Positions 30,292 through 39,382 of a DNA stretch of 42,118 nucleotides are shown here, in pieces. The translations under genes were made by a program, and so were the position numbers. The notes under the pieces are model-generated. The model was not told the origin of the DNA. It saw only the letters and a list, made by a program, of their open reading frames with translations, and made no database searches. The DNA is from Streptomyces dysideae (GTDB lineage: Bacteria > Actinomycetota > Actinomycetes > Streptomycetales > Streptomycetaceae), in assembly GCF_001514305.1 (NCBI RefSeq), contig NZ_KQ949082.1:252122-294239 (forward strand), written 5' to 3'. The number at the start of each line of letters is the position of its first letter. Position 1 is the first letter of the stretch.

Positions 30292-31644
30292 GTGGACGAC
30301 GTGCTCGTACTCGCACGGCTCCAGTTCGCCATCACCGCCATCGCCCACTACCTGTTCGTCGCCCTGACGCTCGGGCTGGTCACCTACCTGGTGGTGATGC
30401 AGACCCGCTGGGCCGTCACCGGCAAGGAGACCCACCGCCGGCAGACCCGCTTCTGGGGCCAGCTCTACGTCATCAACTACGCCCTGGGCATCGGCACGGG
30501 CATCGTGATGGAGTTCCAGTTCGGCCTCGTCTGGAGCGGGCTGACGCACTTCACCGGCAACGTCTTCGGTGCCCCGCTGGCCATCGAGACACTCGTCGCG
30601 TTCTTCGCGGAGTCCACCCTGCTCGGCCTGTGGATCTTCGGCTGGAACCGCATGGGCCGGGTGCTGCACACCGTGATCCTGTGGCTGGTGGCGCTCACCG
30701 CGTACTCCTCGGTCTTCTTCGTCCTCACCGCCAACGGCTTCCTGAACCACCCCGTGGGCTACGAGATGAAGGACGGAAAGGCCGTCCTCACCGACTTCAC
30801 GGCCCTGCTCACCAACACCAACGCCCTGTCCGCGGCCGCGCACATCCTGGCCGGCTCGGTCGTCACCGGGTCCTTCTTCGTCATCGCCGTCAGCGCCTGG
30901 CACCTGCGCCGACGCACCGGCCACGAGGAGTTCTTCTGGTCCTCGATGAAGCTGGCCCTGCCGCTCACCCCGGTGTTCGTCCTGCTGACGGCCGCGCTGG
31001 GCGGCACGCAGATCGGCTACTCCGTGAAGCAGACCCCCACCAAGTACGGCGAGCGGTCGGACCGGGCGCAGGCGATGGTGGAGACCTTCACCCAGAAGTT
31101 CGGCCCCGGGAACTACTTCCCGCCCGGGTTCAGCCAGACCGCCGAGTTCGTCATGATCATCCCGGCGCTGTTCATGATGCTGATCGCGGTGCTCTGCGTG
31201 CTCTTCATGATCAAGCGCAACCTGATCCGCCGCAGGGTCCTGCTGTGGCTGCTCACCGCCACCCTGGTCCTGCCGTACGTCTCGAACATCTCCGGCTGGG
31301 TCTTCCGCGAGGTGGGCCGCCAGCCGTGGGCGGTCTACGGCGTACTGAAGACCGAGGACGCGATCACCCCGGGCCTCTCCTACGGCACGGTACTGACCTC
31401 GCTGCTCGTCTTCGGCACCCTCGTCGCCACGCTGCTCGTCGTGGACTGGGCGCTGCTGTTCCGGTTCGCGCGGCGCGGCCCCGACGCGGCGCAGCTGGGC
31501 CGTATGCCGGGTGAGGGCGCGCAGGACACATCCGGCCCGGACACAGGGGAGGACGGCGTCGCGGCAAGTCTCCCGCACCAGACCTCAGCCTCCGCCTCCG
31601 CCTCCTCCACCCCCTCGTCCTCGTCCTCCGCCCCCACCTTCTGA
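30292..31644 (+). CDS. cydA: Cytochrome bd oxidase subunit I
   Basis: A 450-residue membrane subunit of the quinol-oxidising, oxygen-reducing terminal oxidase. The N-terminal helix carries the heme b595 ligand His in ITAIAHYLF. The Q-loop contains the short ETFTQKFGPGNYFPPG-type stretch, and the conserved GRQPWAVYGVL motif is intact. Eight to nine membrane helices are expected. The Ser/Ala/Pro-rich tail after about residue 405 is low-complexity. GTG at 30292 follows AGGGGAACC. It starts the cydABDC operon, with cydB 20 bp downstream. This is core respiratory equipment, not obviously part of the biosynthetic cluster. Confidence 0.95.
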   Translation: MDDVLVLARLQFAITAIAHYLFVALTLGLVTYLVVMQTRWAVTGKETHRRQTRFWGQLYVINYALGIGTGIVMEFQFGLVWSGLTHFTGNVFGAPLAIETLVAFFAESTLLGLWIFGWNRMGRVLHTVILWLVALTAYSSVFFVLTANGFLNHPVGYEMKDGKAVLTDFTALLTNTNALSAAAHILAGSVVTGSFFVIAVSAWHLRRRTGHEEFFWSSMKLALPLTPVFVLLTAALGGTQIGYSVKQTPTKYGERSDRAQAMVETFTQKFGPGNYFPPGFSQTAEFVMIIPALFMMLIAVLCVLFMIKRNLIRRRVLLWLLTATLVLPYVSNISGWVFREVGRQPWAVYGVLKTEDAITPGLSYGTVLTSLLVFGTLVATLLVVDWALLFRFARRGPDAAQLGRMPGEGAQDTSGPDTGEDGVAASLPHQTSASASASSTPSSSSSAPTF

Positions 31645-31664
31645 CGGCGCACCGGGAGTTCATC

Positions 31665-32675
31665 GTGTGGCACAACATCTGGTACGCGCTGCTCGGGCTG
31701 TTCCTGGCGGGCTACCTCGCTCTGGACGGCATCACCCTCGGCACCGGGATCATCGGCCGGTGGCTGGCTCGCGACGACGCCGAGCGGCACACCGTCGCCG
31801 CGGCCACCGGGCCGTTCTTCCTCGGCAACGAGGTCTGGCTGGTCGCCGCGGCCGGCATCACCCTGGGCGGCTTCCCCGGCCTGGAGTCCAGCGTCATCAG
31901 CGGGATGTACCCGCTGATCGTGTTCGCCGTCGGGGCGCTGCTGGTGCGGGAGGCCGCGATGCAGTTCCGTCGCCGGGTGCCCGGCGCGCGCTGGCGGCGC
32001 CGCTGGGACGCCGTGGTCCAGTGCGCCTGTCTGGTGCTCGCGCTGATGTGGGGCGCCCTGGGCGGCGCGCTGATCGGCGCGGTGCCGGTCAAGGGCGGTC
32101 ATCTCGACGTCGACGCGGGCGTGTTGCTGCGTCCGGTACCGGTGCTGTCCGCGCTGACGGCGGTCGCCGTGTTCGCCCTGCACGCGCTGGTGTTCCTCGC
32201 GGTGCGCACGGAAGGGGGCGTCGCCGTACGGGCCGCGGAGCTGTCCCGCCGACTGGCACCGGTGGCGGCCGGCCTCGCCGCCGTCACGGCGCTGGCGGCG
32301 ATCGCCGACGGCACGGCACGCGACGGCCTGCTCAACCCCCTGCCCACCGCCCTTCTCTTCCTGACCGCGGCGGCGGCCCTGCTGCTGGCCCCCCGCCTGA
32401 CGACCACGTCCGGCTGGCGGGCCCCTGCGGTCTCCGGCTTCGCCGCCCTGGCACCGGTCCTGCTGATCGGCGCGGCCCACTTCCCCCAGACGGTGGTCAG
32501 CAGCGTGGGCCCCCGAGAGCACATCTCCGTCTCCGAGGCCGCCGCCGACCCGTCGACCCTGAGTGTCGTAGGCCCCGTGGTGCTGCTGGTCCTCCCGGTG
32601 CTGCTGGCCTTCCAGGCGATGCAGTGGTGGGCCTTCCGCGCGAAGGCGGACGAGCGGTCGCCGGCGTACTTCTGA
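31665..32675 (+). CDS. cydB: Cytochrome bd oxidase subunit II
   Basis: A 336-residue membrane partner of CydA. The N-terminus WHNIWYALLGLFLAGYLALDG and the motif GPFFLGNEVWLVAAAG are diagnostic of CydB. GVLLRPVPVLSAL and the C-terminal HFPQTVVSS stretch also fit the family. The GTG start lies 20 bp after cydA, with CGGGAG before it. The stop overlaps the proposed cydD ATG (TGATG). CydA and CydB form the bd heterodimer in the cytoplasmic membrane. Confidence 0.95.
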   Translation: MWHNIWYALLGLFLAGYLALDGITLGTGIIGRWLARDDAERHTVAAATGPFFLGNEVWLVAAAGITLGGFPGLESSVISGMYPLIVFAVGALLVREAAMQFRRRVPGARWRRRWDAVVQCACLVLALMWGALGGALIGAVPVKGGHLDVDAGVLLRPVPVLSALTAVAVFALHALVFLAVRTEGGVAVRAAELSRRLAPVAAGLAAVTALAAIADGTARDGLLNPLPTALLFLTAAAALLLAPRLTTTSGWRAPAVSGFAALAPVLLIGAAHFPQTVVSSVGPREHISVSEAAADPSTLSVVGPVVLLVLPVLLAFQAMQWWAFRAKADERSPAYF

Positions 32676-34927
32676 TGGAGGGGTGGCGGGCTGTTGTGGC
32701 CGGGGCTGGTGAGCGGGGTGCCCGTGACCGACGCGACGAGACAGACGGGGCTGCGCGCCCCGCCGTGGGTGGCCGGCGGGGTGTGGGCGCCGGGGCTGGG
32801 CATCGGGAAGCGGGCGGTCGGCGAGGTGCGGTGGGTGGAGCCGGGGGGCGGGAGGCGGACGGGCGGCGGAGTGGTGGTGGCGCCGGGCGGCGTGGGGCGG
32901 ACGGGCGGCTCGGGGACCGGGCCGTACGGCGTCGGCTGCTGGCGCTGACTCCGCGTATCCGCGCCGCGGGGCTACTGGTGTCGGCCGGTGTTCTGATCGG
33001 CGCGGCCGGCACCGTCGGGCAGGCCCTGGCGCTGGCCCGGTTGCTCGGGGAGGCCTTCTCCGGGCACGGGCCGACCGGCACCGCCGTGGCGTGGGTCGCC
33101 GTGGCCGTCGGTATGCGGGGGATCGCCGGCTGGGTGCAGGCGACCGCCGCGCAGCGGGCCGCGGCCGAGACCAAGCTCGAGCTGCGGACCCGGCTGCTCG
33201 GCTCCGCCGCCCACCGCACCGCGTACGACGCCGAGGACCGCCGCGCAGGAGAGGTCAGTACCCTGCTCACCCGGGGCCTGGACGCCCTCGACCCCTACCT
33301 CGTCGGCTACCTGCCACAGCTGCTCGTCGCTGGGATCGTGCCGCCCGCGGTGCTCGCCGCGATGCTGGCCCACGACCCGCTCAGCGCGGTCATCCTGCTG
33401 GTGACCCTGCCGCTCGTGCCCGTCTTCGGCGCGCTGGTCGGACTGCACACACGGGACGCCACGGCCCGCCAGTGGGCGGCCCTCGCCGGCCTCGGCGGCC
33501 ACTTCCTCGACGCCCTGCGCGGCCTGCCGACCCTGCGCACCTTCGGCCGTGCCGAGGCCCAGGAGAAGATCGTCGCGGACGTCGCGGACGCGCACCGCAG
33601 GGCCACCATGCGCACCCTGCGCATCACCTTCCTGTCCACCCTGGTGCTGGACACCGTGGCCACCCTGTCCATCGCCCTCGTCGCCGTCCCCGTCGGCCTG
33701 CGTCTGCTCGGCGGCTCCCTCGACCTGACCACCGCGCTGACGGTACTGCTGCTCGCGCCGGAGGCGTATCTGCCGCTGCGTGCGCTGGGCAGCCGCTTTC
33801 ACGCCGGGACGGAGGGGGTGGCGACGGCTCGGGAGGCGTTGACGCTGCTGGACGGGGATGTTGGGGCTGGGGTGGCGGATCGTTCGGGGGTGGCGGTGCG
33901 TCCTGGGGTGGCGGTGCGTCCTGGGGTGGCGGCGTGTCCTGGGGTGGCGGCGTGTCCTGGGGTGGCGGCTGGTCCTGGGGTGGCGGCGTGTCCTGGGGTG
34001 GCGGCGTGTCCTGGGGTGGCGGATCGTCCTGAGGCGGCGGCCGGTTCCGGGCCGGCGACGTGTTCCGGGCCGGCCATTGCGCCCGGCGTGGCCGCTGGCC
34101 CTGGCGTGGCGACCTGCCCCGGGATGGTGACTGGCCCCGGGATCGCCACCGGGCCCGGGACGGTGGCTCGTCCCGACGCGCCGCCGCCCGCTCCCGGGGG
34201 ACCCGGTCCGACCCCGCGTCACCAGGACGACACCGGCGGCACCCCCGGTCACCCCCTCCGCATCCGCTTCGAGGACGTCACCGTACGGCTCCCCGGGCGC
34301 CCCCGCCCCGTCCTCTGCGGAGCGTCATTCACCGTCGAACCGGGGGAGCGGGTCGCACTGACCGGCCCCAGCGGCGCGGGGAAGTCCACGCTGCTCGCCC
34401 TGCTGCTCGGTCTCGTCCGGCCCGACGAGGGGCGGATCCTCGTAGGCGGGCGGGACCTCGGCTCGCTCGACCCGGACACATGGCGGCGGCACCTCGGCTG
34501 GGTGCCGCAGCGGCCGTACCTCTTCGACCGCAGCGTCGCCGACAACATCCGGCTGGGCGAACCCGGCGCCACCGACGAGGAGGTCGTGCGCGCCGCGCGT
34601 GCGGCCGCGGCCCACGACTTCGTCACCGCGCTGCCCGACGGCTACGCGACCCGCCTCGGCGCCCGCGGTACCGGACTCTCCGCCGGCCAGCGTCAACGCA
34701 TCGCCCTCGCCCGAGCCTTCCTGCGCGACGCGCCCCTCGTCCTCCTCGACGAACCCACGGCAGGGCTCGACGCCGACAGCGAGATGGCGGTACTGACAGC
34801 GAGCGAACGGCTGATGACCGGCCGGACGGTCCTGGTGGTCGCGCACCGCGAACGCCTCCGGCAGGGCGCGGACCGCCGGCTCGAGGTGTGCGACGGGACG
34901 GTGCGCGAAGGGGAGGCGGCCCGGTGA
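32675..34927 (+). CDS. cydD: Thiol-reductant ABC exporter subunit CydD, with unusual repeat linker
   Basis: A 750-residue half-transporter needed to assemble cytochrome bd (CydDC exports glutathione/cysteine). The membrane domain spans about 95-390. The nucleotide-binding domain follows at about 525-745, with Walker A GPSGAGKST, signature LSAGQRQR and Walker B LVLLDEPT. Between them lies a linker of about 130 residues built of PGVAAC-type hexapeptides, far longer than normal. The start is uncertain: ATG 32675 overlaps the cydB stop, but the first 85 residues are Gly/Arg-rich low-complexity, and the true start may be nearer the first helix (ALTPRIRAAGLLVSAG). Confidence 0.88.
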   Translation: MEGWRAVVAGAGERGARDRRDETDGAARPAVGGRRGVGAGAGHREAGGRRGAVGGAGGREADGRRSGGGAGRRGADGRLGDRAVRRRLLALTPRIRAAGLLVSAGVLIGAAGTVGQALALARLLGEAFSGHGPTGTAVAWVAVAVGMRGIAGWVQATAAQRAAAETKLELRTRLLGSAAHRTAYDAEDRRAGEVSTLLTRGLDALDPYLVGYLPQLLVAGIVPPAVLAAMLAHDPLSAVILLVTLPLVPVFGALVGLHTRDATARQWAALAGLGGHFLDALRGLPTLRTFGRAEAQEKIVADVADAHRRATMRTLRITFLSTLVLDTVATLSIALVAVPVGLRLLGGSLDLTTALTVLLLAPEAYLPLRALGSRFHAGTEGVATAREALTLLDGDVGAGVADRSGVAVRPGVAVRPGVAACPGVAACPGVAAGPGVAACPGVAACPGVADRPEAAAGSGPATCSGPAIAPGVAAGPGVATCPGMVTGPGIATGPGTVARPDAPPPAPGGPGPTPRHQDDTGGTPGHPLRIRFEDVTVRLPGRPRPVLCGASFTVEPGERVALTGPSGAGKSTLLALLLGLVRPDEGRILVGGRDLGSLDPDTWRRHLGWVPQRPYLFDRSVADNIRLGEPGATDEEVVRAARAAAAHDFVTALPDGYATRLGARGTGLSAGQRQRIALARAFLRDAPLVLLDEPTAGLDADSEMAVLTASERLMTGRTVLVVAHRERLRQGADRRLEVCDGTVREGEAAR
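33867..34046 (+). repeat. 18-bp tandem repeat coding for hexapeptides in cydD
   Basis: Nine consecutive 18-bp units (consensus CTGGGGTGGCGGCGTGTC) run from 33867 to 34028, with a tenth degenerate copy to 34046 and decayed copies further on to about 34170. The repeat is in frame and gives PGVAAC-like hexapeptides. Several units are identical, suggesting recent slippage expansion. Confidence 0.92.
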
Positions 34928-35217
34928 GCTCCAGGCCCGGCGCGGACCGTCGCGTCGCGGGAACGGCGCGTCAAGTGCGGGGTGGTCCGGTGTTGTTCGA
35001 GTACGGCCCTGGTCGTCGGCTCGGCGGATGTGACGGGACAGCGCGTGAAGTGCGAGGCGGGCCGGTGACGGCTGGGTCCGGCGCTGACCGTCGGCTCGGC
35101 GGATGCAAGGGAACGGTGAGCGAAAGGCAACGTGCCCCCATGGCGTCAGAGCCCGGCGTCGACCGCCCGCCCCACGCATGCAGAGCGATCCCGCACGAAT
35201 GCGAGGTGTCCCGATGA
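34924..35217 (+). CDS. Possible 97-residue reading frame bridging cydD and cydC
   Basis: A frame starts with GTG inside the cydD stop (GTGA at 34924-34927) and ends with TGA inside the cydC start (ATGA at 35214-35217), so it overlaps both neighbours by 4 bp. The peptide contains three imperfect copies of a unit of about 24 residues (GADRRVAGTARQVRGGPV, then GRRLGGCDGTAREVRGGPV, then GADRRLGGCKGTVSERQ). No family is recognised. It may be a real coupled gene or degenerate repeat sequence between cydD and cydC. Confidence 0.3.
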   Translation: MSSRPGADRRVAGTARQVRGGPVLFEYGPGRRLGGCDGTAREVRGGPVTAGSGADRRLGGCKGTVSERQRAPMASEPGVDRPPHACRAIPHECEVSR

Positions 35218-37487
35218 GGGCGTTGTTCTCCGTGCTGCGTACCGCAGGCCCGCTGCGCCGGCTGCTGCCCGCCGCCTGCCTGGCGCTCGCCGCCGACCTG
35301 GCCGGCGTGGCGCTGATGACCCTCGCCGCCTGGCTCATCGCCCGCGCCGCGCAACAGCCCCCGATGGGCGCGCTGTCCGTGGCCATCGTCGCGGTGCGGG
35401 CGCTGGCCGTGACCCGCGGCCTCTTCCGGTACGGGGAACGGCTGGCCGGCCATGACGCGGCGCTGCGTGCGGTGGCGCGGCTGCGCAGCCAGGTCTTCGG
35501 CGCGCTGGCTCGCCGCCCGGCCCACGAGGACGCCCGCACGGTCCGGGACGCGGACACCGCCTCCCGGCTGGTGGCCGACGTCGACCTGGTCCAGGACGCG
35601 CTGCTGCGGGTGGCGCTGCCGGCGCTGTCCGCGCTCGCGGTGTCTGCGGCGGCGGTCGTCTGCGCGGCGCTGGTCTCCCCGGCGGCCGCGCTCGTCCTGG
35701 CCGTCGGCCTGACGGTCGGAGGACTGCTGCTGCCCGCACTGACGGCTGCCGCGTCGGCCCGGGCGGCACGGCGCGGTGCCACCCTGCGCGCGGAACTCGC
35801 CGTACGCACCGTCGACCTGCTCGACGGCGCGGCGGATCTGCGGGTGTTCGGCGCGGCGGAGCGCGAGACCGAGAGGGCCGTCGGCACGGCCCGCCGACTG
35901 CGCGCCCACGACCGCAGCGGGGCCCTGCTGTCGGCGCTCTCCGCGGCGGCCCTGACCGTGGTGCAGGGCGCGACGGCCGTGACGATCGCGGTCGTCTGCG
36001 CACACACCGCCCCCGGCGTCTGGCCGGTGGTCCTGCCCCTGCTGGCCGTGGCCTCGTTCGAGGTCCTGGCCCCACTGCCGACGGCAGCCCAACACCTCAC
36101 GGCCCTGCCCGCGAGTGCCCACCGTGTGGCCGCACTGCTGCACGCCCCCAGGGAGACGACCGCGAGCACAGGGCCGTTCCCTGACGGCGCAAGTCCTGCC
36201 GAGTCGGCGACGGCGAGGGTGGGGAGGCCGACCGATGGCGCCGCGGCGATGCTGCCCGGTCAGGCGCCCCCAGTCCGGCGCAGGCTCCCCACCGGCACCG
36301 GCACCGGCACCGGCACCGGCACCGAGGTGCCGTCGTCCGCCTCGGGGCCTGTGAGCGCGGGGCCGGTCCCGGGCGACGCGAGCCCCGTGGTCCAGGCAGC
36401 GCTCCCCACCGGCACCGGCCCCCAGGTGCCGTCGTCCGCCCCGGGGCCCGTGAGCGCGGGGCCGGTCCCCAGCGACGCGAGGCCGGTGGCCCAGACAGCC
36501 GTGGGCCCGCGCAGTCTCCCCACCGGCGCCCGAGCCACGACGCCGTCGCCCGCCCCAGCAACCCCGATCACCGGCAATCCCCCCAACGCCACCACTTCCA
36601 CCATCCCCGCACAGCTCACCAGCCTGGCCTCCACCACCCTGCCACCCCCCACCGCACCGGCACTCCCCGCAGCACCACCCCCCACCGCCCCCAAGACCGC
36701 ACCCCCCACCACCCACCTCTCCCTCCACGACCTACACGTACGCCACCACCCCAACGCCCCCTTCGCGCTGCGCGGAGTGGACCTGGAGCTGCCTCCAGGA
36801 CGACGTGTGGCCGTCGTAGGGCCGAGCGGCGCGGGAAAGTCGACGCTGCTCGCGGCCATCGCCCGGTTCGTGCCGCCGGACAGGGGCGAGATCCTGCTGG
36901 GCGGCGAGGACCTGGCGCGGATCCCCGAGGCGGCCCTGCGGCGGACGGTCAGCGGCGCCCTCCAGGACGCGCACGTCTTCCACACCTCCGTACGGAACAA
37001 CCTGCTGCCCGCCCGCCCCGGCGCCGCCGACGCCCCACTGCACGACGCGCTGCGCTGCGCCGGTCTGCTGGACTGGGTGCTCTCGCTTCCCGCCCGGCTC
37101 GACACCGTCGTCGGATCCGACGGCGGCCGGCTGTCCGGCGGGCAGCGCCGACGGCTGGTCCTCGCCCGCGCGCTGCTGGCCGCGCCGCCCCTGCTGCTGC
37201 TCGACGAGCCGACCGAGGGCCTGGACCCGGGGACCGCCGACGCGGTGCTGGCCGACGTACTCGCCTCCACCCGGGGCAGTTCCCTGATCCTCGTCACCCA
37301 TCGCACCGAGGGCCTCGAGGCCGTGGACGAGGTGCTGGTGATGGACGGCGGCCGGATCGTCCGACGCGGCACCCCGAGGGACGTCCTGACGGGCACAGGC
37401 ACAGGCACGGGAGCGGGAGCGGAACGGCACGGCCCATGTCGCTCCACCCACCCCACCCCTCAGGGCAACGGCCTCGTCAGCACATAG
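35214..37487 (+). CDS. cydC: Thiol-reductant ABC exporter subunit CydC, with long Pro/Thr linker
   Basis: A 757-residue partner of CydD. The membrane domain covers about 1-300, the ATP-binding domain about 505-735 (Walker A GPSGAGKST, signature LSGGQRRR, Walker B LLLLDEPT). Between them is a stretch of about 200 Pro/Thr/Ser/Ala-rich residues coded by repetitive DNA (36130-36725). CydC proteins are usually near 550-600 residues, so this is an insertion. ATG 35214 is chosen because family-like sequence begins there (MRALFSVLRTAGPLRRLL). The 3' end overlaps the convergent kinase gene by 28 bp. Confidence 0.88.
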   Translation: MRALFSVLRTAGPLRRLLPAACLALAADLAGVALMTLAAWLIARAAQQPPMGALSVAIVAVRALAVTRGLFRYGERLAGHDAALRAVARLRSQVFGALARRPAHEDARTVRDADTASRLVADVDLVQDALLRVALPALSALAVSAAAVVCAALVSPAAALVLAVGLTVGGLLLPALTAAASARAARRGATLRAELAVRTVDLLDGAADLRVFGAAERETERAVGTARRLRAHDRSGALLSALSAAALTVVQGATAVTIAVVCAHTAPGVWPVVLPLLAVASFEVLAPLPTAAQHLTALPASAHRVAALLHAPRETTASTGPFPDGASPAESATARVGRPTDGAAAMLPGQAPPVRRRLPTGTGTGTGTGTEVPSSASGPVSAGPVPGDASPVVQAALPTGTGPQVPSSAPGPVSAGPVPSDARPVAQTAVGPRSLPTGARATTPSPAPATPITGNPPNATTSTIPAQLTSLASTTLPPPTAPALPAAPPPTAPKTAPPTTHLSLHDLHVRHHPNAPFALRGVDLELPPGRRVAVVGPSGAGKSTLLAAIARFVPPDRGEILLGGEDLARIPEAALRRTVSGALQDAHVFHTSVRNNLLPARPGAADAPLHDALRCAGLLDWVLSLPARLDTVVGSDGGRLSGGQRRRLVLARALLAAPPLLLLDEPTEGLDPGTADAVLADVLASTRGSSLILVTHRTEGLEAVDEVLVMDGGRIVRRGTPRDVLTGTGTGTGAGAERHGPCRSTHPTPQGNGLVST
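36285..36484 (+). repeat. Repetitive linker DNA in cydC
   Basis: ACCGGC is repeated five times from 36291. A longer imperfect unit beginning AGGTGCCGTCGTCCGCC occurs at 36325 and 36424, 99 bp (33 codons) apart and in frame. The region codes for part of the Pro/Thr-rich linker between the two CydC domains. Confidence 0.85.
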
Positions 37488-39382
37488 ACCGTCCGCAGCA
37501 CCACCGCCGCCGACAACACCAACAGGTGGTACCCGAACACCCCGTACAGAGTCAGCCCCTCCGTGACCTCCGGCCCGCCCTCGAGCCCGAGCAACTGCAC
37601 GCCCAGCACCCCGAAGAAGATCCCCAGGCCGGCCAGCAGGACCCGGCTGAGCAGGTCGCCGATCACGCGGCGGTCGCGCGGGTCGGCGAGGAGCCGTACG
37701 TTCACACCGAGCCGGCCCTCCTCCAGCGCCCCGCTGATCCGGTCGAGGCGCCGGGGCAGCCGGCGCAACACCGGCAGTAGGGTGAGGACCTCGTCGCGCG
37801 CGGCGTCCCGTACCGTCTCGGGCTCCAGCTGCCGTGTGAACCGGGCCGACGCGTACGTCCGGGATGCGGCGAGGATGTCGAACCCGGCCGACACCCGGCC
37901 CAGCGTGCCCTCCAGGGTGGCCAGGGCCCGGAACACCGCCGCGATCTCCGGCGGAACGGCCAGCCGGAAGTCGGCCACCAGCCGGAACAGGTCGGTGAAC
38001 ATCTGCACGTCGGGAGCCGAACCACGCCCGAGGTGACGGCCGCTGAACTGGCCGAGCGCCCGCTGCAGCCGCTGCTCGTCCACGTCCTCGGGCCGGTCGG
38101 TCACCTCCAGCAGGGCGTCGCGCAGTGCGGCCGGGTCCCCGCGGTCCACGGCGAGGAACAGCCCGATCATGGCGGCCCGTAGCCCGCCGTCCAGGCGTCC
38201 CACCGAGCCGAAGTCGAGCAGCGCCGGGCTCCCGTCGGGCAGCAGCAGGATGTTCCCGGGGTGCGGATCGGCGTGGAAGACACCGTCGTACATGATCTGG
38301 TCGAGCAGCGTGGTGAGCAGCGTCCGGGCCAGTTTCGCGCCGTGCTCGGGGCTGTCCGGCCGTGCCTGTCCGAGCGGCACACCGTCGAGGCGGCCCATCA
38401 CCAGGACCCGTTCGGTGTTCAGCTCCTCGTGCAGGAGGGGGAGCGTGACGCTGTCGTCGTGGCGCACCTCGGCGGCCCGGCGCACGGCGGTCAGGTTGCG
38501 TGCCTCGACCCGGAAGTCCAGTTCCTCGCGCAGGGCCACCGCGAAACCACGGGCCAGCTCGGTGAGGCCGAGGGCGCGGCCCCAATCGGTGCGGTTCTCC
38601 AGGGTGCGCGCCAGCCGTTCGACGATGTCCAGGTCACGGTCCACGGCCTCGCGGATGCCGGGACGCTGCACCTTGACGACGACGCGTGTGCCGTCGCGCA
38701 GCACGGCGCCGTGCGCCTGGGCGACGGAGGCCGCGGCGAGCGGTTCGCGGTCGAACTCGGCGAACACCTCCTCGGGCGGCGCGCTGAGGCTCTCCAGCAG
38801 TACGGCCTCGACCTGCGGCCAGGGCGCGGGCGGCACCCGGTCCTGAAGCCGGCTGAGCTCGACGACGTACGGCTCGGGCAGTAGATCGCGACGGGTGGAC
38901 ATCAGCTGGCCCAGCTTCACGAAGGTGGTGCCGCCCGCCTGCAGGGCCTCGCGCAGTTCCTGGGCGAGCTGCTCGTGCCGGGTGCCGCCGCCGCTCCGGG
39001 CGCGGCCGGTGAGATACGGGCCGAGGCCGTGCCGTCCGACGATGGCCACGATCTCGGAGTAGCGGCGGGCGCGGGACAGCCGGGCCCGCGCCGCCTGGAG
39101 CCGCCCCACCAGACGCATCCGGCGGGCCGGCACCACCACATCGAGCACGACGAGGCAGACCATCGCGGTCAGCAGCCCGACCCCGAGCATCAGCGGGAGC
39201 AGTACGGGACCGCGTCCGGGACTCTGCAGCTGAGGGCCGATCAGCGTCCCGGACACCGAGACGCCGACCACCGCGGCGATCACCACACGCAGCAGGCCGG
39301 CGTCCGAGCCGAGGAGCCGGCGCCCGAGCAGCGCCGGAAGAACGATGACGGCGAAAGCTCCACTAACTCCTATAAGCCACAT
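37460..39382 (-). CDS. ABC1/UbiB-family atypical protein kinase
   Basis: A 640-residue ABC1 (ADCK/UbiB) protein. Residues about 1-85 hold two to three membrane helices. The kinase-like core carries the KxGQ motif (FVKLGQLMSTRRDLLP), VVVKVQRPG with the ATP-binding Lys, HADPHPGN and DFGSVGR. Two more helices lie at the C-terminus (LAGLGIFFGVLGVQLL; YHLLVLSAAVVL). Family members support quinone biosynthesis or lipid homeostasis in the membrane. ATG 39382 lies in an unusually AT-rich patch without a good ribosome binding site, so the start or a leaderless transcript is open. Confidence 0.9.
   Translation of the reverse strand: MWLIGVSGAFAVIVLPALLGRRLLGSDAGLLRVVIAAVVGVSVSGTLIGPQLQSPGRGPVLLPLMLGVGLLTAMVCLVVLDVVVPARRMRLVGRLQAARARLSRARRYSEIVAIVGRHGLGPYLTGRARSGGGTRHEQLAQELREALQAGGTTFVKLGQLMSTRRDLLPEPYVVELSRLQDRVPPAPWPQVEAVLLESLSAPPEEVFAEFDREPLAAASVAQAHGAVLRDGTRVVVKVQRPGIREAVDRDLDIVERLARTLENRTDWGRALGLTELARGFAVALREELDFRVEARNLTAVRRAAEVRHDDSVTLPLLHEELNTERVLVMGRLDGVPLGQARPDSPEHGAKLARTLLTTLLDQIMYDGVFHADPHPGNILLLPDGSPALLDFGSVGRLDGGLRAAMIGLFLAVDRGDPAALRDALLEVTDRPEDVDEQRLQRALGQFSGRHLGRGSAPDVQMFTDLFRLVADFRLAVPPEIAAVFRALATLEGTLGRVSAGFDILAASRTYASARFTRQLEPETVRDAARDEVLTLLPVLRRLPRRLDRISGALEEGRLGVNVRLLADPRDRRVIGDLLSRVLLAGLGIFFGVLGVQLLGLEGGPEVTEGLTLYGVFGYHLLVLSAAVVLRTVYVLTRPLP

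Noticed and set aside
33867..34170. CRISPR-like array
   Set aside because: Units are 18 bp, contiguous without spacers and in frame with cydD; this is a coding tandem repeat. No CRISPR array was seen elsewhere.
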